Positions 37,888 to 47,544 are shown, numbered from the stretch's first letter. The stretch: 64,000 nt of DNA from Collimonas fungivorans Ter331 (GCF_000221045.1 NC_015856.1:620001-684000), one strand, 5' to 3'. The notes: generated from the sequence alone by a model not told the origin. Program-made: numbers and translations.

Positions 37888-38343
37888 ATGATTAAGCGAG
37901 AATGGGACTTGAGGCGTAACTGCGCAATCGCGCCGCGCCAACTTGGTTTTTTCTATGCAATCCTCTGCGCCACGTCGTTTGCCGTGGCGATCGGCTTTAC
38001 CTTGCACGGCGCCTGGTTTGTCCTGGTGTTTGCGGTCCTGGAAATGGCGGCGGTTGCTGCCGCATTCCTGGTCTATGCATGGCACGCCACGGACCGCGAG
38101 CACATAGCTATGCTGGACGATTACCTGCTTGTGGAATTGATACAGGCACAGGAAGTTCGACGATTCAAGCTGGATTTACATGCGATCCGGATTGCGGTGC
38201 AAGAGACAAACAAGGGCCTGATAGACATCGAGGCGCTTGGCACCAGGGTCGAAGTAGGGCGGTTTTTGACGAAATGGAAGCGGCGCGAGTTTGTTCTGGA
38301 GCTGCGGCAGGAGCTACAGCGCAACCAAGTGACCAGTGGTTGA
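37888..38343 (+). CDS. DUF2244 membrane protein
   Basis: A 151-residue protein with two membrane helices (LGFFYAILCATSFAVAIGFT and a second ending AAFLVYAWHATDREH) followed by a cytoplasmic part. This is the DUF2244 family, unknown in function. Proteins of this family commonly sit directly before coxB in betaproteobacteria, as here, 32 bases upstream, suggesting a link to cytochrome oxidase assembly or membrane insertion. That link is inferred. Confidence 0.85.
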   Translation: MIKREWDLRRNCAIAPRQLGFFYAILCATSFAVAIGFTLHGAWFVLVFAVLEMAAVAAAFLVYAWHATDREHIAMLDDYLLVELIQAQEVRRFKLDLHAIRIAVQETNKGLIDIEALGTRVEVGRFLTKWKRREFVLELRQELQRNQVTSG

Positions 38344-38375
38344 CATAATTATAATTTTGGGCTTTTGAGGAAATC

Positions 38376-39548
38376 ATGGAATATGCGAAGCGCCTTATAT
38401 CGTTGATGCTCGGTGCCTCGCTCTTGTCGGCAGCTATGCCGTCATGGGCGGTGGTCGATAGTCCGGGTGGTCCAGCGGTGCTGCAGATGAACTTTCAACC
38501 ACCGGTAACGCAAATTGCCCAGCAAATCTATGACCTGCATCACTTGATGCTGATCATTTGCCTGGTGATCTTCCTGGCCGTTTTCGGGGTGATGTTCTAC
38601 TCCATTCTCAAGCACCGCAAATCGCTCGGCCACAAATCGGCCAGCTTCCACGAAAGCACCGGCGTCGAAATCGCCTGGACCGTGGTGCCTTTCCTGATCG
38701 TCATCGGCATGGCCCTGCCTGCCACCAAGACCGTGGTGGCGATGAAAGATACCTCCAACGCCGACGTCACGATCAAGGTCACCGGCATGCAATGGAAATG
38801 GGGTTATGACTACCTCAACGGCGATGGCGCCGGCATTTCCTTCCTGTCCAACCTGTCGACGCCGCACGAGCAAGTGGTGGATTCGACCAAGGTCAAGAAC
38901 GACAACTACCTGATCGAAGTCGACAATCCGATGGTGGTCCCGGTCAACAAGAAGGTCCGCATCATCACTACCGCCAACGACGTCATCCATTCCTGGGGCA
39001 TTCCGGCATTCGGCGTCAAGCAGGATGCGATTCCCGGTTTTGTGCGCGATACCTGGTTCAAGGCAGAAAAGGTCGGTACTTACCGCGGCCAGTGCGTTGA
39101 ACTGTGCGGCAAGGACCACGCTTTCATGCCTATCGTGGTCAACGTGCTGAGCGAAGCCGATTACAAGACCTGGGTCGACGGCAAGAAAAAGGAAATGGCT
39201 GCGCAGGCAGACGATCCGAGCAAGACATGGACTATCGACGAGCTGAAGCAGCGCGGCGAAAAAGTCTACACCGCCAACTGCGCGGTCTGCCACCAGGCTA
39301 CCGGCAAGGGCGTGCCTGGCGCGTTCCCGGCGCTGGACGGCGACCCGGTGGTCAACGGCCCGCGTGCTGAACAAATCAACGTCGTGCTGAACGGCAAAGT
39401 CACCGGCACCATGCAGATGCCAGCCTGGAAAGCCGTGCTGTCGGATACCGAAATTGCTGCGGTGATTACCTACACCCGTAACAACTGGTCCAACAAGGCT
39501 CAGGAAAATATTGTCCAACCAGCTGAAGTGCTGGCTGCGCGTAAGTAA
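38376..39548 (+). CDS. coxB: Cytochrome c oxidase subunit II with fused cytochrome c domain
   Basis: Subunit II of the aa3 oxidase, 390 residues. After a signal sequence (cleavage near SWA at residue 25) come two membrane helices (about 55-78 and 97-117) and the periplasmic cupredoxin domain. The dinuclear CuA ligands are Cys240, Cys244, His248 and Met251 in QCVELCGKDHAFM. The C-terminal cytochrome c domain binds haem through CAVCH (302-306). This caa3-like fusion lets the enzyme accept electrons directly. coxA follows 14 bases later. Confidence 0.96.
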   Translation: MEYAKRLISLMLGASLLSAAMPSWAVVDSPGGPAVLQMNFQPPVTQIAQQIYDLHHLMLIICLVIFLAVFGVMFYSILKHRKSLGHKSASFHESTGVEIAWTVVPFLIVIGMALPATKTVVAMKDTSNADVTIKVTGMQWKWGYDYLNGDGAGISFLSNLSTPHEQVVDSTKVKNDNYLIEVDNPMVVPVNKKVRIITTANDVIHSWGIPAFGVKQDAIPGFVRDTWFKAEKVGTYRGQCVELCGKDHAFMPIVVNVLSEADYKTWVDGKKKEMAAQADDPSKTWTIDELKQRGEKVYTANCAVCHQATGKGVPGAFPALDGDPVVNGPRAEQINVVLNGKVTGTMQMPAWKAVLSDTEIAAVITYTRNNWSNKAQENIVQPAEVLAARK

Positions 39549-39562
39549 ATTAGGAGATTGAG

Positions 39563-41164
39563 ATGAGCACTACCGCAGTCGATCACGCACACGATCATTC
39601 TCACGACGACCACGCGCACCACGACCATCCGCACGGCTGGCGGCGCTGGCTGTTCGCTACCAACCACAAGGACATCGGCACCTTGTATCTGTGGTTCTCG
39701 TTCACCATGCTGCTGTCGGGCGGCGTGCTGGCGCTGCTGATCCGCGCCGAGCTGTTCCAGCCCGGCCTGCAGTTCTTCAAGCCTGAATTCTTCAACCAGC
39801 TGACCACCATGCACGGCCTGATCATGGTGTTCGGCGCGATCATGCCGGCCTTCGTCGGCTTCGCCAACTGGATGATCCCGCTGCAGATCGGCGCCTCCGA
39901 CATGGCGTTTGCGCGGATGAACAATTTCTCGTTCTGGCTGATGCCGCCGGCTGCCTTGCTGCTGCTGACCTCGTTCCTGGTGCCGGGCGGCGCGACTGCT
40001 GCCGGCTGGACGCTGTACGCTCCGCTGTCGACCCAGATGGGCCCTGGCATGGACATGGCGATTTTCGCCATCCACATCATGGGCGCGTCGTCGATCATGG
40101 GTTCGATCAACATCATCACCACCATCCTCAACATGCGCGCGCCTGGCATGACGCTGATGAAGATGCCGATGTTCTGCTGGACCTGGCTGATCACCGCCTA
40201 CCTGCTGATCGCCGTGATGCCCGTGCTGGCCGGCGCCATCACCATGACCCTGACCGACCGTCATTTCGGCACTTCCTTCTTTAACGCCGCCGGCGGCGGC
40301 GACCCGGTGATGTACCAGCACATCTTCTGGTTCTTCGGCCACCCCGAGGTCTATATCATGATCTTGCCGGCGTTCGGCATCGTGTCGCAGATCATCCCGG
40401 CATTCGCCCGCAAGCAATTGTTTGGCTACGCATCGATGGTGTACGCCACGGCGTCGATCGCGATCCTGTCGTTCATCGTCTGGGCCCACCACATGTTCAC
40501 CACCGGCATGCCGGTGACTGCGCAGCTGTTCTTCATGTACGCCACCATGCTGATCGCGGTGCCTACCGGCGTCAAGATCTTCAACTGGATCGCTACCATG
40601 TGGCGCGGTTCGATGACATTCGAAACACCGATGCTGTTCGCGCTCGGCTTCATCTTCGTGTTCACCATGGGCGGTTTCACCGGCCTGATCCTGGCGGTGA
40701 CGCCGATCGATATCCAGATGCAGGATACCTACTATGTGGTGGCCCATTTCCACTACGTGCTGGTGGCAGGCTCGCTGTTCGGGCTGTTCGCCGGCTACTA
40801 CTACTGGAGTCCGAAGTGGACCGGTTTCATGTACAGCGAAAGACGCGGTCAGATCCATTTCTGGAATTCCCTGTTCTGGTTCAACGTCACGTTCTTCCCG
40901 ATGCACTTCCTGGGCCTGGCCGGCATGCCGCGCCGCTACGCCGACTACCCGGCGCAGTTCACCGATTTCAACATGCTGGCTTCGATCGGCGCCCTGGGTT
41001 TCGGCCTGAGCCAGGTCTACTTCCTGTTCTTCGTGATCATTCCATCGATCAAGGGCGGCAAGAAAGCAGCCGACAAGCCATGGGACGGCGCCGAAGGACT
41101 GGAATGGACTGTGCCTAGCCCAGCGCCTTTCCATACTTTCGAAACGCCACCGACCTTTAAATAA
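39563..41164 (+). CDS. coxA: Cytochrome c oxidase subunit I
   Basis: The 533-residue catalytic subunit, with twelve membrane helices, haem a, haem a3 and CuB. Seen are [20 protein letters not shown] (haem a ligand His), [19 protein letters not shown] (CuB His-Tyr crosslink), WAHHMFTTG (two CuB histidines), and [17 protein letters not shown] (haem a3 and a ligands). Before the first helix the N terminus carries a histidine-rich stretch ([19 protein letters not shown], residues 7-25), which may bind metal. AGGAG precedes the ATG. Confidence 0.97.
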   Translation: MSTTAVDHAHDHSHDDHAHHDHPHGWRRWLFATNHKDIGTLYLWFSFTMLLSGGVLALLIRAELFQPGLQFFKPEFFNQLTTMHGLIMVFGAIMPAFVGFANWMIPLQIGASDMAFARMNNFSFWLMPPAALLLLTSFLVPGGATAAGWTLYAPLSTQMGPGMDMAIFAIHIMGASSIMGSINIITTILNMRAPGMTLMKMPMFCWTWLITAYLLIAVMPVLAGAITMTLTDRHFGTSFFNAAGGGDPVMYQHIFWFFGHPEVYIMILPAFGIVSQIIPAFARKQLFGYASMVYATASIAILSFIVWAHHMFTTGMPVTAQLFFMYATMLIAVPTGVKIFNWIATMWRGSMTFETPMLFALGFIFVFTMGGFTGLILAVTPIDIQMQDTYYVVAHFHYVLVAGSLFGLFAGYYYWSPKWTGFMYSERRGQIHFWNSLFWFNVTFFPMHFLGLAGMPRRYADYPAQFTDFNMLASIGALGFGLSQVYFLFFVIIPSIKGGKKAADKPWDGAEGLEWTVPSPAPFHTFETPPTFK

Positions 41165-41214
41165 CGGCAGCGGCGGGCTGCAGCAAGCCCGTCGGCGCTG
41201 CATGACTGAGCAAA

Positions 41215-41322
41215 ATGAGCAATCAAAAAAAGCCGAATAACTTGCGTACCGGATTACTGGTAGGCCTGCTTGCGTTGAGCTTCTTCATCGCGATTTTCGT
41301 CAAGATGCTGTGGTTCAAGTAA
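41215..41322 (+). CDS. Small cytochrome oxidase assembly-type membrane protein
   Basis: A 35-residue protein beginning MSNQKKPNNLRTGLLVGLLA with a single membrane helix and ending FVKMLWFK. Very short proteins of this kind lie between coxA and ctaG in many betaproteobacteria and are annotated as cytochrome oxidase small assembly protein. Its stop codon abuts the ctaG start (TAAATG), so translation is coupled. Position and conserved plan support it, though it has no weighty motif. Confidence 0.8.
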   Translation: MSNQKKPNNLRTGLLVGLLALSFFIAIFVKMLWFK

Positions 41323-41904
41323 ATGGCCGATCCTGCAGATAGCCAAGCAAACCAGGGCAAGGTCGAATCGCGGAAGCTGAACAAGCAAATGCTGGGCAAG
41401 CTGCTGGTGATTGCGGTATTGATGTTCGGTTTCGGTTATGGCCTGGTGCCGGTATATAAAAAGATCTGCGAGGTCACCGGCGTCAATTTCCTGACGCCGA
41501 AAGACGCCACAGTGGAAGCGCCGGCCAATACCCAGGTCGACAAGAGCCGCACGATTACCGTTGAATTCGACGGCAATTCGCAAGGCCCCTGGCGTTTCAG
41601 GCCGACGGTCAGCAGCCTGCAGGTGCATCCGGGCGAAATGACGCAGGTGGTGTATGAGGTGGTGAACAAGCAGTCGCGCAAGATGGATGCCCAGGCGATT
41701 CCAAGTTATGCGCCGCAGCAGGCGGCGGCTTTCTTCAAGAAAGTCGAATGTTTCTGTTTTACCCAGCAGACCCTGGGCCCGAACCAGGCCAAGGAAATGC
41801 CGGTGGTGTTTTACATAGATCCTGCTATACCTAAAGATGTAAAGCTGATCACGCTGTCCTATACGTTCTTTGAAATTGCAGGGCAGCCGGACAAGGCAGG
41901 CTGA
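41323..41904 (+). CDS. ctaG: Cytochrome c oxidase assembly protein CtaG/Cox11
   Basis: A 193-residue Cox11-type protein that delivers copper to CuB of subunit I. One N-terminal membrane helix (LGKLLVIAVLMFGFGYGLVP) anchors a periplasmic immunoglobulin-like domain. The copper-binding CFCF motif is at 143-146 (VECFCFTQQTL), and a further conserved cysteine is in YKKICEVTGVNF. The position between subunits I and III is standard. Confidence 0.96.
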   Translation: MADPADSQANQGKVESRKLNKQMLGKLLVIAVLMFGFGYGLVPVYKKICEVTGVNFLTPKDATVEAPANTQVDKSRTITVEFDGNSQGPWRFRPTVSSLQVHPGEMTQVVYEVVNKQSRKMDAQAIPSYAPQQAAAFFKKVECFCFTQQTLGPNQAKEMPVVFYIDPAIPKDVKLITLSYTFFEIAGQPDKAG

Positions 41905-41962
41905 TTTGGGCTGATTTGGGCCGGTTCAGCAGCAGGGTTAGCCGGATAACGAGAGGTATCAA

Positions 41963-42178
41963 ATGTCGGACCTGGAGCAAGCAAGCCGCCGTAAAGCCTC
42001 ATTTGGCGCCACCATGAAAGCGGTATTCTGGTCGTTTTTCGGCGTGCGCAAGAGAAAAGATTATGAAAACGATGCCGCCAGCCTGAATCCAGTGCATGTA
42101 GTGATCGCCGGCATACTCGGCGCCCTGATTTTCATTGCGATCCTGATCACCATCGTGAAACTGGTTGTCGCTAAATAA
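41963..42178 (+). CDS. DUF2970 small membrane protein
   Basis: A 71-residue protein with a conserved amphipathic start (SFGATMKAVFWSFFGVRKRK) and a C-terminal membrane helix (VVIAGILGALIFIAILITIV). The DUF2970 family is found between ctaG and coxC in betaproteobacteria, as here. No function is known to me; a role in oxidase assembly is inferred from position. Confidence 0.85.
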   Translation: MSDLEQASRRKASFGATMKAVFWSFFGVRKRKDYENDAASLNPVHVVIAGILGALIFIAILITIVKLVVAK

Positions 42179-42247
42179 ACGCAGTGCCGTAGTACCGTAA
42201 TTGTACTGACTGACAGAAACTAATTAAATTTGTATCGGGAGATGGAA

Positions 42248-43108
42248 ATGAGTTCTCAACAAGGTAGTGCGCCATACTATTTCGTCCCTGGACCATCCAG
42301 GTGGCCGGTGCTGGGCGGCCTCGCGCTGCTGGCGACGATGGCCGGCGCCGCGGCATGGGTCAACAGCGTCGTGTGGGGCCCTGAGCTGTGCGCTATCGGC
42401 ATCTTGTCGTTCCTGGTGGTGCTCTACAAGTGGTTCGGCGATTCCATCCGTGAATCCGAGGGCGGCATGTACAGCGCGCGCATCGATACCTCGTACCGCT
42501 GGAGCATGAGCTGGTTCATCTTCTCCGAAGTGATGTTTTTCGCGGCGTTTTTCGGCGCCTTGTTCTACGCCCGCAGCATTGCCATGCCGTGGCTGGGCGA
42601 TCTGGACAACAAGCTGCTGTGGCCGGATTTTGCCGCGCACTGGGGCAATGCAGGCCCGGCCGGCACCATCGAATCCTTCAGCACCATGGGGCCGTTCCCG
42701 ATCCCGACCATCAACACCGCCTTGCTGCTCGCTTCCGGCGTCACGCTGACCATTTCCCACCACGCGCTGCGCGCCGGCCACCGCGGCAAGACCGCATTCT
42801 GGCTGTTTGTCACGATCGCGCTGGGCGCAACCTTCATGGGCTTCCAGGCTGCCGAATACATCGAAGCGTATAGCGACTTCAACCTGAAGCTGACTTCCGG
42901 CGTCTACGGTTCGACCTTCTTCCTGCTGACCGGCTTCCACGGTTTCCACGTCACCATCGGCGCCATCATGCTGTCGGTCGTGCTGTTCCGTGTGCTCAAA
43001 GGGCATTTCACCCCGGAACACCATTTCGCATTCGAAGGCGCGGCCTGGTACTGGCACTTTGTGGACGTGGTCTGGCTTGGCCTGTACGTCGTGGTGTACT
43101 GGCTGTAA
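42248..43108 (+). CDS. coxC: Cytochrome c oxidase subunit III
   Basis: A 286-residue subunit III with seven predicted membrane helices. Family segments are YRWSMSWFIFSEVMFFAAFF, with the conserved glutamate, LLASGVTLTISHHALRAGHR, LGATFMGFQAAEYIEAY, and FLLTGFHGFHVTIGAIML ending WYWHFVDVVWLGLYVVVY. It stabilises the catalytic core and influences proton uptake. ATG 42248 is used because GGGAG at 42237-42241 is at the right distance; ATG 42242 is in the same frame. Confidence 0.96.
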   Translation: MSSQQGSAPYYFVPGPSRWPVLGGLALLATMAGAAAWVNSVVWGPELCAIGILSFLVVLYKWFGDSIRESEGGMYSARIDTSYRWSMSWFIFSEVMFFAAFFGALFYARSIAMPWLGDLDNKLLWPDFAAHWGNAGPAGTIESFSTMGPFPIPTINTALLLASGVTLTISHHALRAGHRGKTAFWLFVTIALGATFMGFQAAEYIEAYSDFNLKLTSGVYGSTFFLLTGFHGFHVTIGAIMLSVVLFRVLKGHFTPEHHFAFEGAAWYWHFVDVVWLGLYVVVYWL

Positions 43109-43136
43109 CAGCCAAGCGGATCAAGCGCGCATAAAA

Positions 43137-43166
43137 GAAAGGCCACACTTCGGTGCGGCCTTTTTT
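43137..43166 (+). terminator. Rho-independent terminator of the coxBA-ctaG-coxC operon
   Basis: GGCCACAC at 43141-43148 and GTGCGGCC at 43153-43160 pair with one mismatch around a TTCG tetraloop and are followed by six T. An A-run precedes the stem, so it could also stop transcription of the convergent small gene. Confidence 0.85.
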
Positions 43167-43191
43167 ACTGTGGATTCTTGCAGCGCTGGGC

Positions 43192-43392
43192 TTAGTGCAG
43201 CCCGGTCGGCTGGATATAACCGAGCTTGTACAGGACCAGCAGCAGGATGAACAGGGCGACTGAAAAGCCGACGCGCATGGTCAGGGCTTGCACCGTGCGG
43301 TTGCTTTTACCTTTGTCGCGCATCAGGAACACCAGCGCCGAGGCAAGGCTGCCGATAATCAGGATGAAGGCGATGGCGACGACGATTTTCAT
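43192..43392 (-). CDS. Twin transmembrane (DUF2909-type) small protein
   Basis: A 66-residue protein with two membrane helices joined by a short charged loop: KIVVAIAFILIIGSLASALV, then MRDKGKSNRTVQALTMRVG and FSVALFILLLVLYKLGYI. Such twin transmembrane proteins lie next to SURF1 in many betaproteobacteria and are listed as DUF2909. It is divergent from SURF1 by about 48 bases and convergent with coxC. An oxidase-assembly role is guilt by association. Confidence 0.82.
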   Translation of the reverse strand: MKIVVAIAFILIIGSLASALVFLMRDKGKSNRTVQALTMRVGFSVALFILLLVLYKLGYIQPTGLH

Positions 43393-43440
43393 AGGCAGGC
43401 CGGGGAAACACGGGGAAACATTGATTAAGGCGCTATTGTA

Positions 43441-44211
43441 ATGCCAATCGGATTCCGGTTCAGGTTCAGATTTCGGCCGGTCCCCTTCGTGGTGACCGTA
43501 TTGCTGGTGGTGCTGGGCATCGCGTTGGCACAATGGCAAACCCGGCGCGGCGACCAGAAGCAGGCGATTGAAAGCAGGCTGCTGCGGCGCGAAGCCGACG
43601 CCACCGTCAGGCTTGGCGCTGCCTTACAGGTGCAGGACGTCGACCAGTTGGAGTTTCGGCGCATGGCGCTGCGCGGTGAATTTATTGCCGGCTGGCCGGT
43701 CTATCTCGACAACCGTCCCTTGAACGGCGTGGCAGGCTTTTATGTGCTGATGCCGTTCAAGCTGGCGGCGTCGGACACGGGGGTGGCTAACTACATCTTG
43801 GTGGCGCGCGGCTGGCTGCCGCGCGATCCGGCCGATCGCAGCAAGCTGCCGTCTTACCCGACGCCGGCCGGCACGGTCGAGATAGAAGGGCTGGTCAGGC
43901 GCGATTTCGGCCATGTCCTGCAGCTGGGCGATGCCGCTCCCTTGCGCCCTCAGGCGATTGTGCAGAACCTGGCGGTCAGCGAATTTGCCACTGCCAGCAA
44001 GTTCAAGCTGCAGCCGTTCGTGATCGAGCAGACCAGCAACACCGAAGACCATTTGCTGCGCGACTGGCCCCGGCCCTCGCTCGGTATCGAAAAGCACCGC
44101 GGCTACGCGTTCCAGTGGTATGCGCTGGCCGCGATGGCCTTGATTTTTTTTGTTGTGACAGGATTTAGACGTGGACCAGAAAACACCGACAAGCCAGCCC
44201 AGTCCGGCTGA
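43441..44211 (+). CDS. SURF1-family cytochrome oxidase assembly protein
   Basis: A 256-residue SURF1 (Shy1) protein, which helps load haem a into subunit I. It has an N-terminal helix (VPFVVTVLLVVLGIALAQWQ) and a C-terminal helix (FQWYALAAMALIFFVVTGFR) around a periplasmic domain containing LDNRPLNGVAGFYVLMPF and ARGWLPRD. A short RFRFRFRP repeat precedes the first helix. Its last 41 bases overlap the next gene in another frame. Confidence 0.92.
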   Translation: MPIGFRFRFRFRPVPFVVTVLLVVLGIALAQWQTRRGDQKQAIESRLLRREADATVRLGAALQVQDVDQLEFRRMALRGEFIAGWPVYLDNRPLNGVAGFYVLMPFKLAASDTGVANYILVARGWLPRDPADRSKLPSYPTPAGTVEIEGLVRRDFGHVLQLGDAAPLRPQAIVQNLAVSEFATASKFKLQPFVIEQTSNTEDHLLRDWPRPSLGIEKHRGYAFQWYALAAMALIFFVVTGFRRGPENTDKPAQSG

Positions 44212-44794
44212 GAATAAACCGCGCTGGGGCGGCCGCTGGAAACTGTTCGCGGTGATTGCGGTATGCGCAGCGCCCATGATTGCTTCCTATCTCACCTACT
44301 ACGTGATCAAGCCGCAAAGCCGCAATAACTACGGCGAGCTGCTCGATCCGCGCGACTATCCCGTGCCGGAGCTGGGCAGCACCGCGCTCGACGGCAAGCC
44401 GCTTACGCTCGACGCCTACCAAGGCAAATGGCTGATGCTGCAGGCCGATGGCGGCGCTTGCCCCAAAACCTGCCAGGACAAGCTGTTCGAAATGCGCCAG
44501 CTGCGCCTGATGCAGGGCAAGGAAATGGAAAGGATCGAGCGGGTCTGGCTGATTACCGACGACCAGCCTTTGCCGACCATGGTGATGCGCGAATACGACG
44601 GCACCAGGCTGTTGCGGGTCAAGCCGGAGCTGCTGAAAGCCTGGCTGCCGACCGAAGCCGGCACCAGCGCCGCCGATCACATCTACCTGATCGATCCGCG
44701 CGGGCACCTGATGATGCGTTTCCCCAAAGACGCCGATCCAAGCAAAGTGAAAAAAGACCTGTCCAAGCTGCTGCGGGCGTCGGCGATAGGATGA
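44171..44794 (+). CDS. Membrane-anchored Sco-like protein with CxxxC motif
   Basis: A 207-residue protein. After a proline-rich cytoplasmic start comes one membrane helix (about 25-45) and a thioredoxin-like domain. Cys97 and Cys101 (GACPKTCQDK) form the CxxxC copper motif of Sco proteins, and His170 in ADHIYLIDPRGHL aligns with the third copper ligand. It is thus a distant Sco paralogue with all ligands intact and may serve CuA loading or disulfide reduction. The GTG start lies 41 bases inside SURF1; the overlap is long but both frames read well. Confidence 0.85.
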   Translation: MDQKTPTSQPSPAENKPRWGGRWKLFAVIAVCAAPMIASYLTYYVIKPQSRNNYGELLDPRDYPVPELGSTALDGKPLTLDAYQGKWLMLQADGGACPKTCQDKLFEMRQLRLMQGKEMERIERVWLITDDQPLPTMVMREYDGTRLLRVKPELLKAWLPTEAGTSAADHIYLIDPRGHLMMRFPKDADPSKVKKDLSKLLRASAIG

Positions 44795-44801
44795 GTTTGC
44801 G

Positions 44802-45962
44802 ATGACAACGCCAATGTTAATCCAGCTCGGCAGCATGGGACTGCTGGTGGCCTTGCTGGCGTTTTGCGTGGTCTGGGTTTCCAGCGACACCGATAAATAC
44901 CGCAAGCTGGTGTGGGTGACGCTGTTCCTGACCTTTGACCTGATCATGTTCGGCGCATTCACCCGGCTCACCGATTCCGGCCTCGGCTGCCCCGACTGGC
45001 CCGGCTGCTACGGCCACTCCAATCCGCTGCAGGCGCACGAACATATCAGCGCCGCCCAGGAAGCCATGCCGACCGGTCCGGTGACAGTGATGAAAGCCTG
45101 GATCGAAATGACCCACCGCTATTTTGCGATGGGGGTCGGCGTGCTGATCATCGCCCTGATGGCGATCGCCTGGATGCGCTGGTTCAAGGCGCGCAAATCG
45201 GCTGTGCCACAGGACAGCAAGTTTTCACCGTGGTTTCCGACCTGGCTGTTCTTGTTCGTCTGTCTGCAAGGCGCTTTCGGCGCCTGGACCGTGACGCAAA
45301 AACTGCAGCCCGTGATCGTCACCACCCATCTGCTGCTCGGCCTGACCTTGCTGGCGATGCTGACCTGGCTGGGCGCACGCCAGAGCGGCCACGCGCCGGT
45401 GGCAGCCAGTGCCGCCGGCCTGGTCAAGCCGGCGCTGGCCGGCCTGCTGCTGCTGATTCTGCAAATTGCGCTGGGCGGCTGGGTGAGCACCAATTACGCT
45501 GCCCTGGCGTGCACCGATTTTCCTACCTGCCATGGCGCGCTGCTGCCGCAGATGGATTTCGCCAACGGCTTTACCCTGTGGCGCCACCTGGGCATGACCG
45601 CCGACGGCGAATTCCTGTCGTTCCAGGCCCTGACGGCAATCCATTGGACTCACCGCAGCTTCGCTTTCGTGGTGATCGCCTTCGTTGTCTGGCTGGCTGG
45701 CAAAGCCTTGTGCACCGAGGGCCTGCAAAAAACCGGCCGCTGGCTGCTGATCGTTGTCGGCTTGCAATTGCTTACCGGTCTGTCTACCATTTTCCTGAAC
45801 TGGCCGCTGGCTATCGCCGTGGCGCACAACGGTGGTGCGGCGCTGCTGCTGCTGTTGCTGGTCATGTTAAACTATAAGACTAGACTAGCTCCTGGCGTAT
45901 CTCCGGTTTTTGGGGCGCCAAGCCATCCAGTAATCGCTGACCGCCTCAACCCGCATCCATGA
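44802..45962 (+). CDS. ctaA: Haem A synthase (COX15/CtaA)
   Basis: A 386-residue membrane protein that converts haem O to haem A by oxidising the C8 methyl group. Eight helices can be read. The conserved histidine segments are present: [52 protein letters not shown] and [26 protein letters not shown] and CTDFPTCHG are the paired cysteine loops typical of the family. It overlaps the haem O synthase gene by four bases, so the two haem enzymes are coupled. Confidence 0.95.
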   Translation: MTTPMLIQLGSMGLLVALLAFCVVWVSSDTDKYRKLVWVTLFLTFDLIMFGAFTRLTDSGLGCPDWPGCYGHSNPLQAHEHISAAQEAMPTGPVTVMKAWIEMTHRYFAMGVGVLIIALMAIAWMRWFKARKSAVPQDSKFSPWFPTWLFLFVCLQGAFGAWTVTQKLQPVIVTTHLLLGLTLLAMLTWLGARQSGHAPVAASAAGLVKPALAGLLLLILQIALGGWVSTNYAALACTDFPTCHGALLPQMDFANGFTLWRHLGMTADGEFLSFQALTAIHWTHRSFAFVVIAFVVWLAGKALCTEGLQKTGRWLLIVVGLQLLTGLSTIFLNWPLAIAVAHNGGAALLLLLLVMLNYKTRLAPGVSPVFGAPSHPVIADRLNPHP

Positions 45963-46843
45963 CCGCTTTGACCGTACCACCTAATCGAATTGCCCAGTAC
46001 TGGGCGCTGACCAAGCCGCGCGTTACGCAGCTGGCGGTGTTTTGCGCGGTGATCGGCATGTTCCTGTCCACGCCAGGCTTGCCGGACTGGCAACGTTTGA
46101 TCGCCGCCACCATCGGTATCTGGCTGCTGGCCGGCGCCGCTTTTGCCATCAATTGCCTGGTCGAGCGTGAAATCGACTCGCGCATGGCGCGTACCGCCCG
46201 CCGGCCCATGGCGCGCGGCGAAATCACCGTGCCGCAGACCCTGGTGTTTTCCGGCGTCATCGGCGGGGCTGGCATGTGGGTGCTGTACAACTTCGTCAAT
46301 CCGCTCACCATGTGGCTGACCTTCGCCACGTTCCTCGGCTACGCCATCATCTACACCATCATCCTGAAACCGGCGACGCCGCAGAATATCGTCATCGGCG
46401 GCCTGGCCGGCGCCATGCCGCCGGCGCTGGGCTGGGCTGCAATCGCCAACGACGTGCCGATGCAAGCCTGGATCCTGGTGCTGATCATCTTCGTCTGGAC
46501 CCCGCCGCATTTCTGGGCGCTGGCAATGTACCGGCGCGACGACTACGCCAAATCCGGCCTGCCGATGCTGCCGATCACGCACGGCATGAAGTTCACCCAG
46601 TTCCAGATCTGGCTGTACACGATCGCCCTGGTGGCGACCACCATGCTGCCGTTCGCGGTCGGCATGAGCGGCCTGATCTACCTGGCCAGCGCGGCGATAC
46701 TGGGCCTGATCTTCCTCTGGTACGCATGGCAGATCTACCGGCACTACACCGACCTGATCGCGCGCAAGACCTTCGCCTATTCGATCGTCTACCTGTCGCT
46801 GCTGTTCGCCGCCTTGCTGGTCGACCACTACCTCAAATTCTGA
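45959..46843 (+). CDS. ctaB: Haem O synthase (protoheme IX farnesyltransferase)
   Basis: A 294-residue UbiA-family prenyltransferase that adds the farnesyl chain to haem B. The first Asp-rich motif region reads [20 protein letters not shown], the second [19 protein letters not shown], and [20 protein letters not shown] and [12 protein letters not shown] are family hallmarks. It starts in the stop codon of ctaA and supplies its substrate. The gene for the last Sco protein follows eight bases later. Confidence 0.96.
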   Translation: MTALTVPPNRIAQYWALTKPRVTQLAVFCAVIGMFLSTPGLPDWQRLIAATIGIWLLAGAAFAINCLVEREIDSRMARTARRPMARGEITVPQTLVFSGVIGGAGMWVLYNFVNPLTMWLTFATFLGYAIIYTIILKPATPQNIVIGGLAGAMPPALGWAAIANDVPMQAWILVLIIFVWTPPHFWALAMYRRDDYAKSGLPMLPITHGMKFTQFQIWLYTIALVATTMLPFAVGMSGLIYLASAAILGLIFLWYAWQIYRHYTDLIARKTFAYSIVYLSLLFAALLVDHYLKF

Positions 46844-46851
46844 AAGCAAAC

Positions 46852-47478
46852 ATGAAGCGTGTTATTCCTGTCGTTGTGGCCGGCTTGCTGGCGGCTTTGT
46901 CTTTAATCGCCTGTGGCGACAAGCCTGCGGGCGGCGGCCAGGAAATGACGCTGTCGCCAGCCAACAGCGCGTTCATCAACACCGACGTCACCGGCCTCGG
47001 CTACGCCCGCGATTTCGCCCTGACCGACCATACCGGCAAGCCGCGCACGCTGGCCGACTACAAGGGCAAGGCGGTCGTCGTGTTTTTCGGCTACACCCAA
47101 TGCCCGGATGTCTGCCCGACTACCATGGTCGAAATGGCGAACGTGATGAAGGAACTGGGGCCGCAGGCAAGCAAGGTGCAGGTCCTGTTTGTCACCGTCG
47201 ATCCGGAGCGCGATACGCAGGAGCTGCTGTCGAAGTATGTGCCGGCGTTCGATCCGAGTTTTGTCGGCCTGTACGGCGACCAGGCGGCGACCGACAAGGT
47301 GGCCAAGGAATTCCGCGTGTTCTACCAGAAAGTACCCGGCAAGACCCCGGGCAGCTACACCATGGACCATACCGCCGGCAGTTATGTGTTCGATCCGGAA
47401 GGCCACATCCGCCTGTTCGTGCGCCACGGCCAGGGACCGGATCCGATTGCCCACGACCTGAAGCTGTTATTGAAGTAA
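46852..47478 (+). CDS. Sco1/SenC-family copper chaperone lipoprotein
   Basis: A 208-residue Sco protein that delivers copper to CuA of subunit II. It has a lipoprotein signal (LLAALSLIAC, Cys21) instead of a membrane helix. The thioredoxin fold holds Cys84 and Cys88 in GYTQCPDVCPTTM and His173 in MDHTAGSYVFDPEGH, the three copper ligands. The start is ATG 46852; the longer frame upstream lies inside ctaB. This is the second Sco-type gene in the cluster. Confidence 0.94.
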   Translation: MKRVIPVVVAGLLAALSLIACGDKPAGGGQEMTLSPANSAFINTDVTGLGYARDFALTDHTGKPRTLADYKGKAVVVFFGYTQCPDVCPTTMVEMANVMKELGPQASKVQVLFVTVDPERDTQELLSKYVPAFDPSFVGLYGDQAATDKVAKEFRVFYQKVPGKTPGSYTMDHTAGSYVFDPEGHIRLFVRHGQGPDPIAHDLKLLLK

Positions 47479-47514
47479 TCGACAGGGCGTCCCGGTCGTT
47501 CCTGAGCAATCAAG

Positions 47515-47544
47515 GCAGAATCCTGTACGGTTCTGCTTTTTTTT
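47515..47544 (+). terminator. Rho-independent terminator of the SURF1-ctaAB-sco operon
   Basis: GCAGAA at 47515-47520 pairs with TTCTGC at 47531-47536, extended inside by CC and GG, and is followed by eight T. It lies 37 bases after the Sco stop codon. Confidence 0.85.

Noticed and set aside
39500-41203. Open frame of 567 codons on the minus strand opposite coxA
   Set aside because: The translation is a low-complexity His/Gln/Arg/Asp mix, the mirror of membrane-helix codons; coxA on the plus strand is certain.
44171-44211. Long SURF1/Sco-like overlap as a sign of frameshift
   Set aside because: Both proteins have normal ends and starts for their families and the frames differ cleanly, so the overlap is treated as real.
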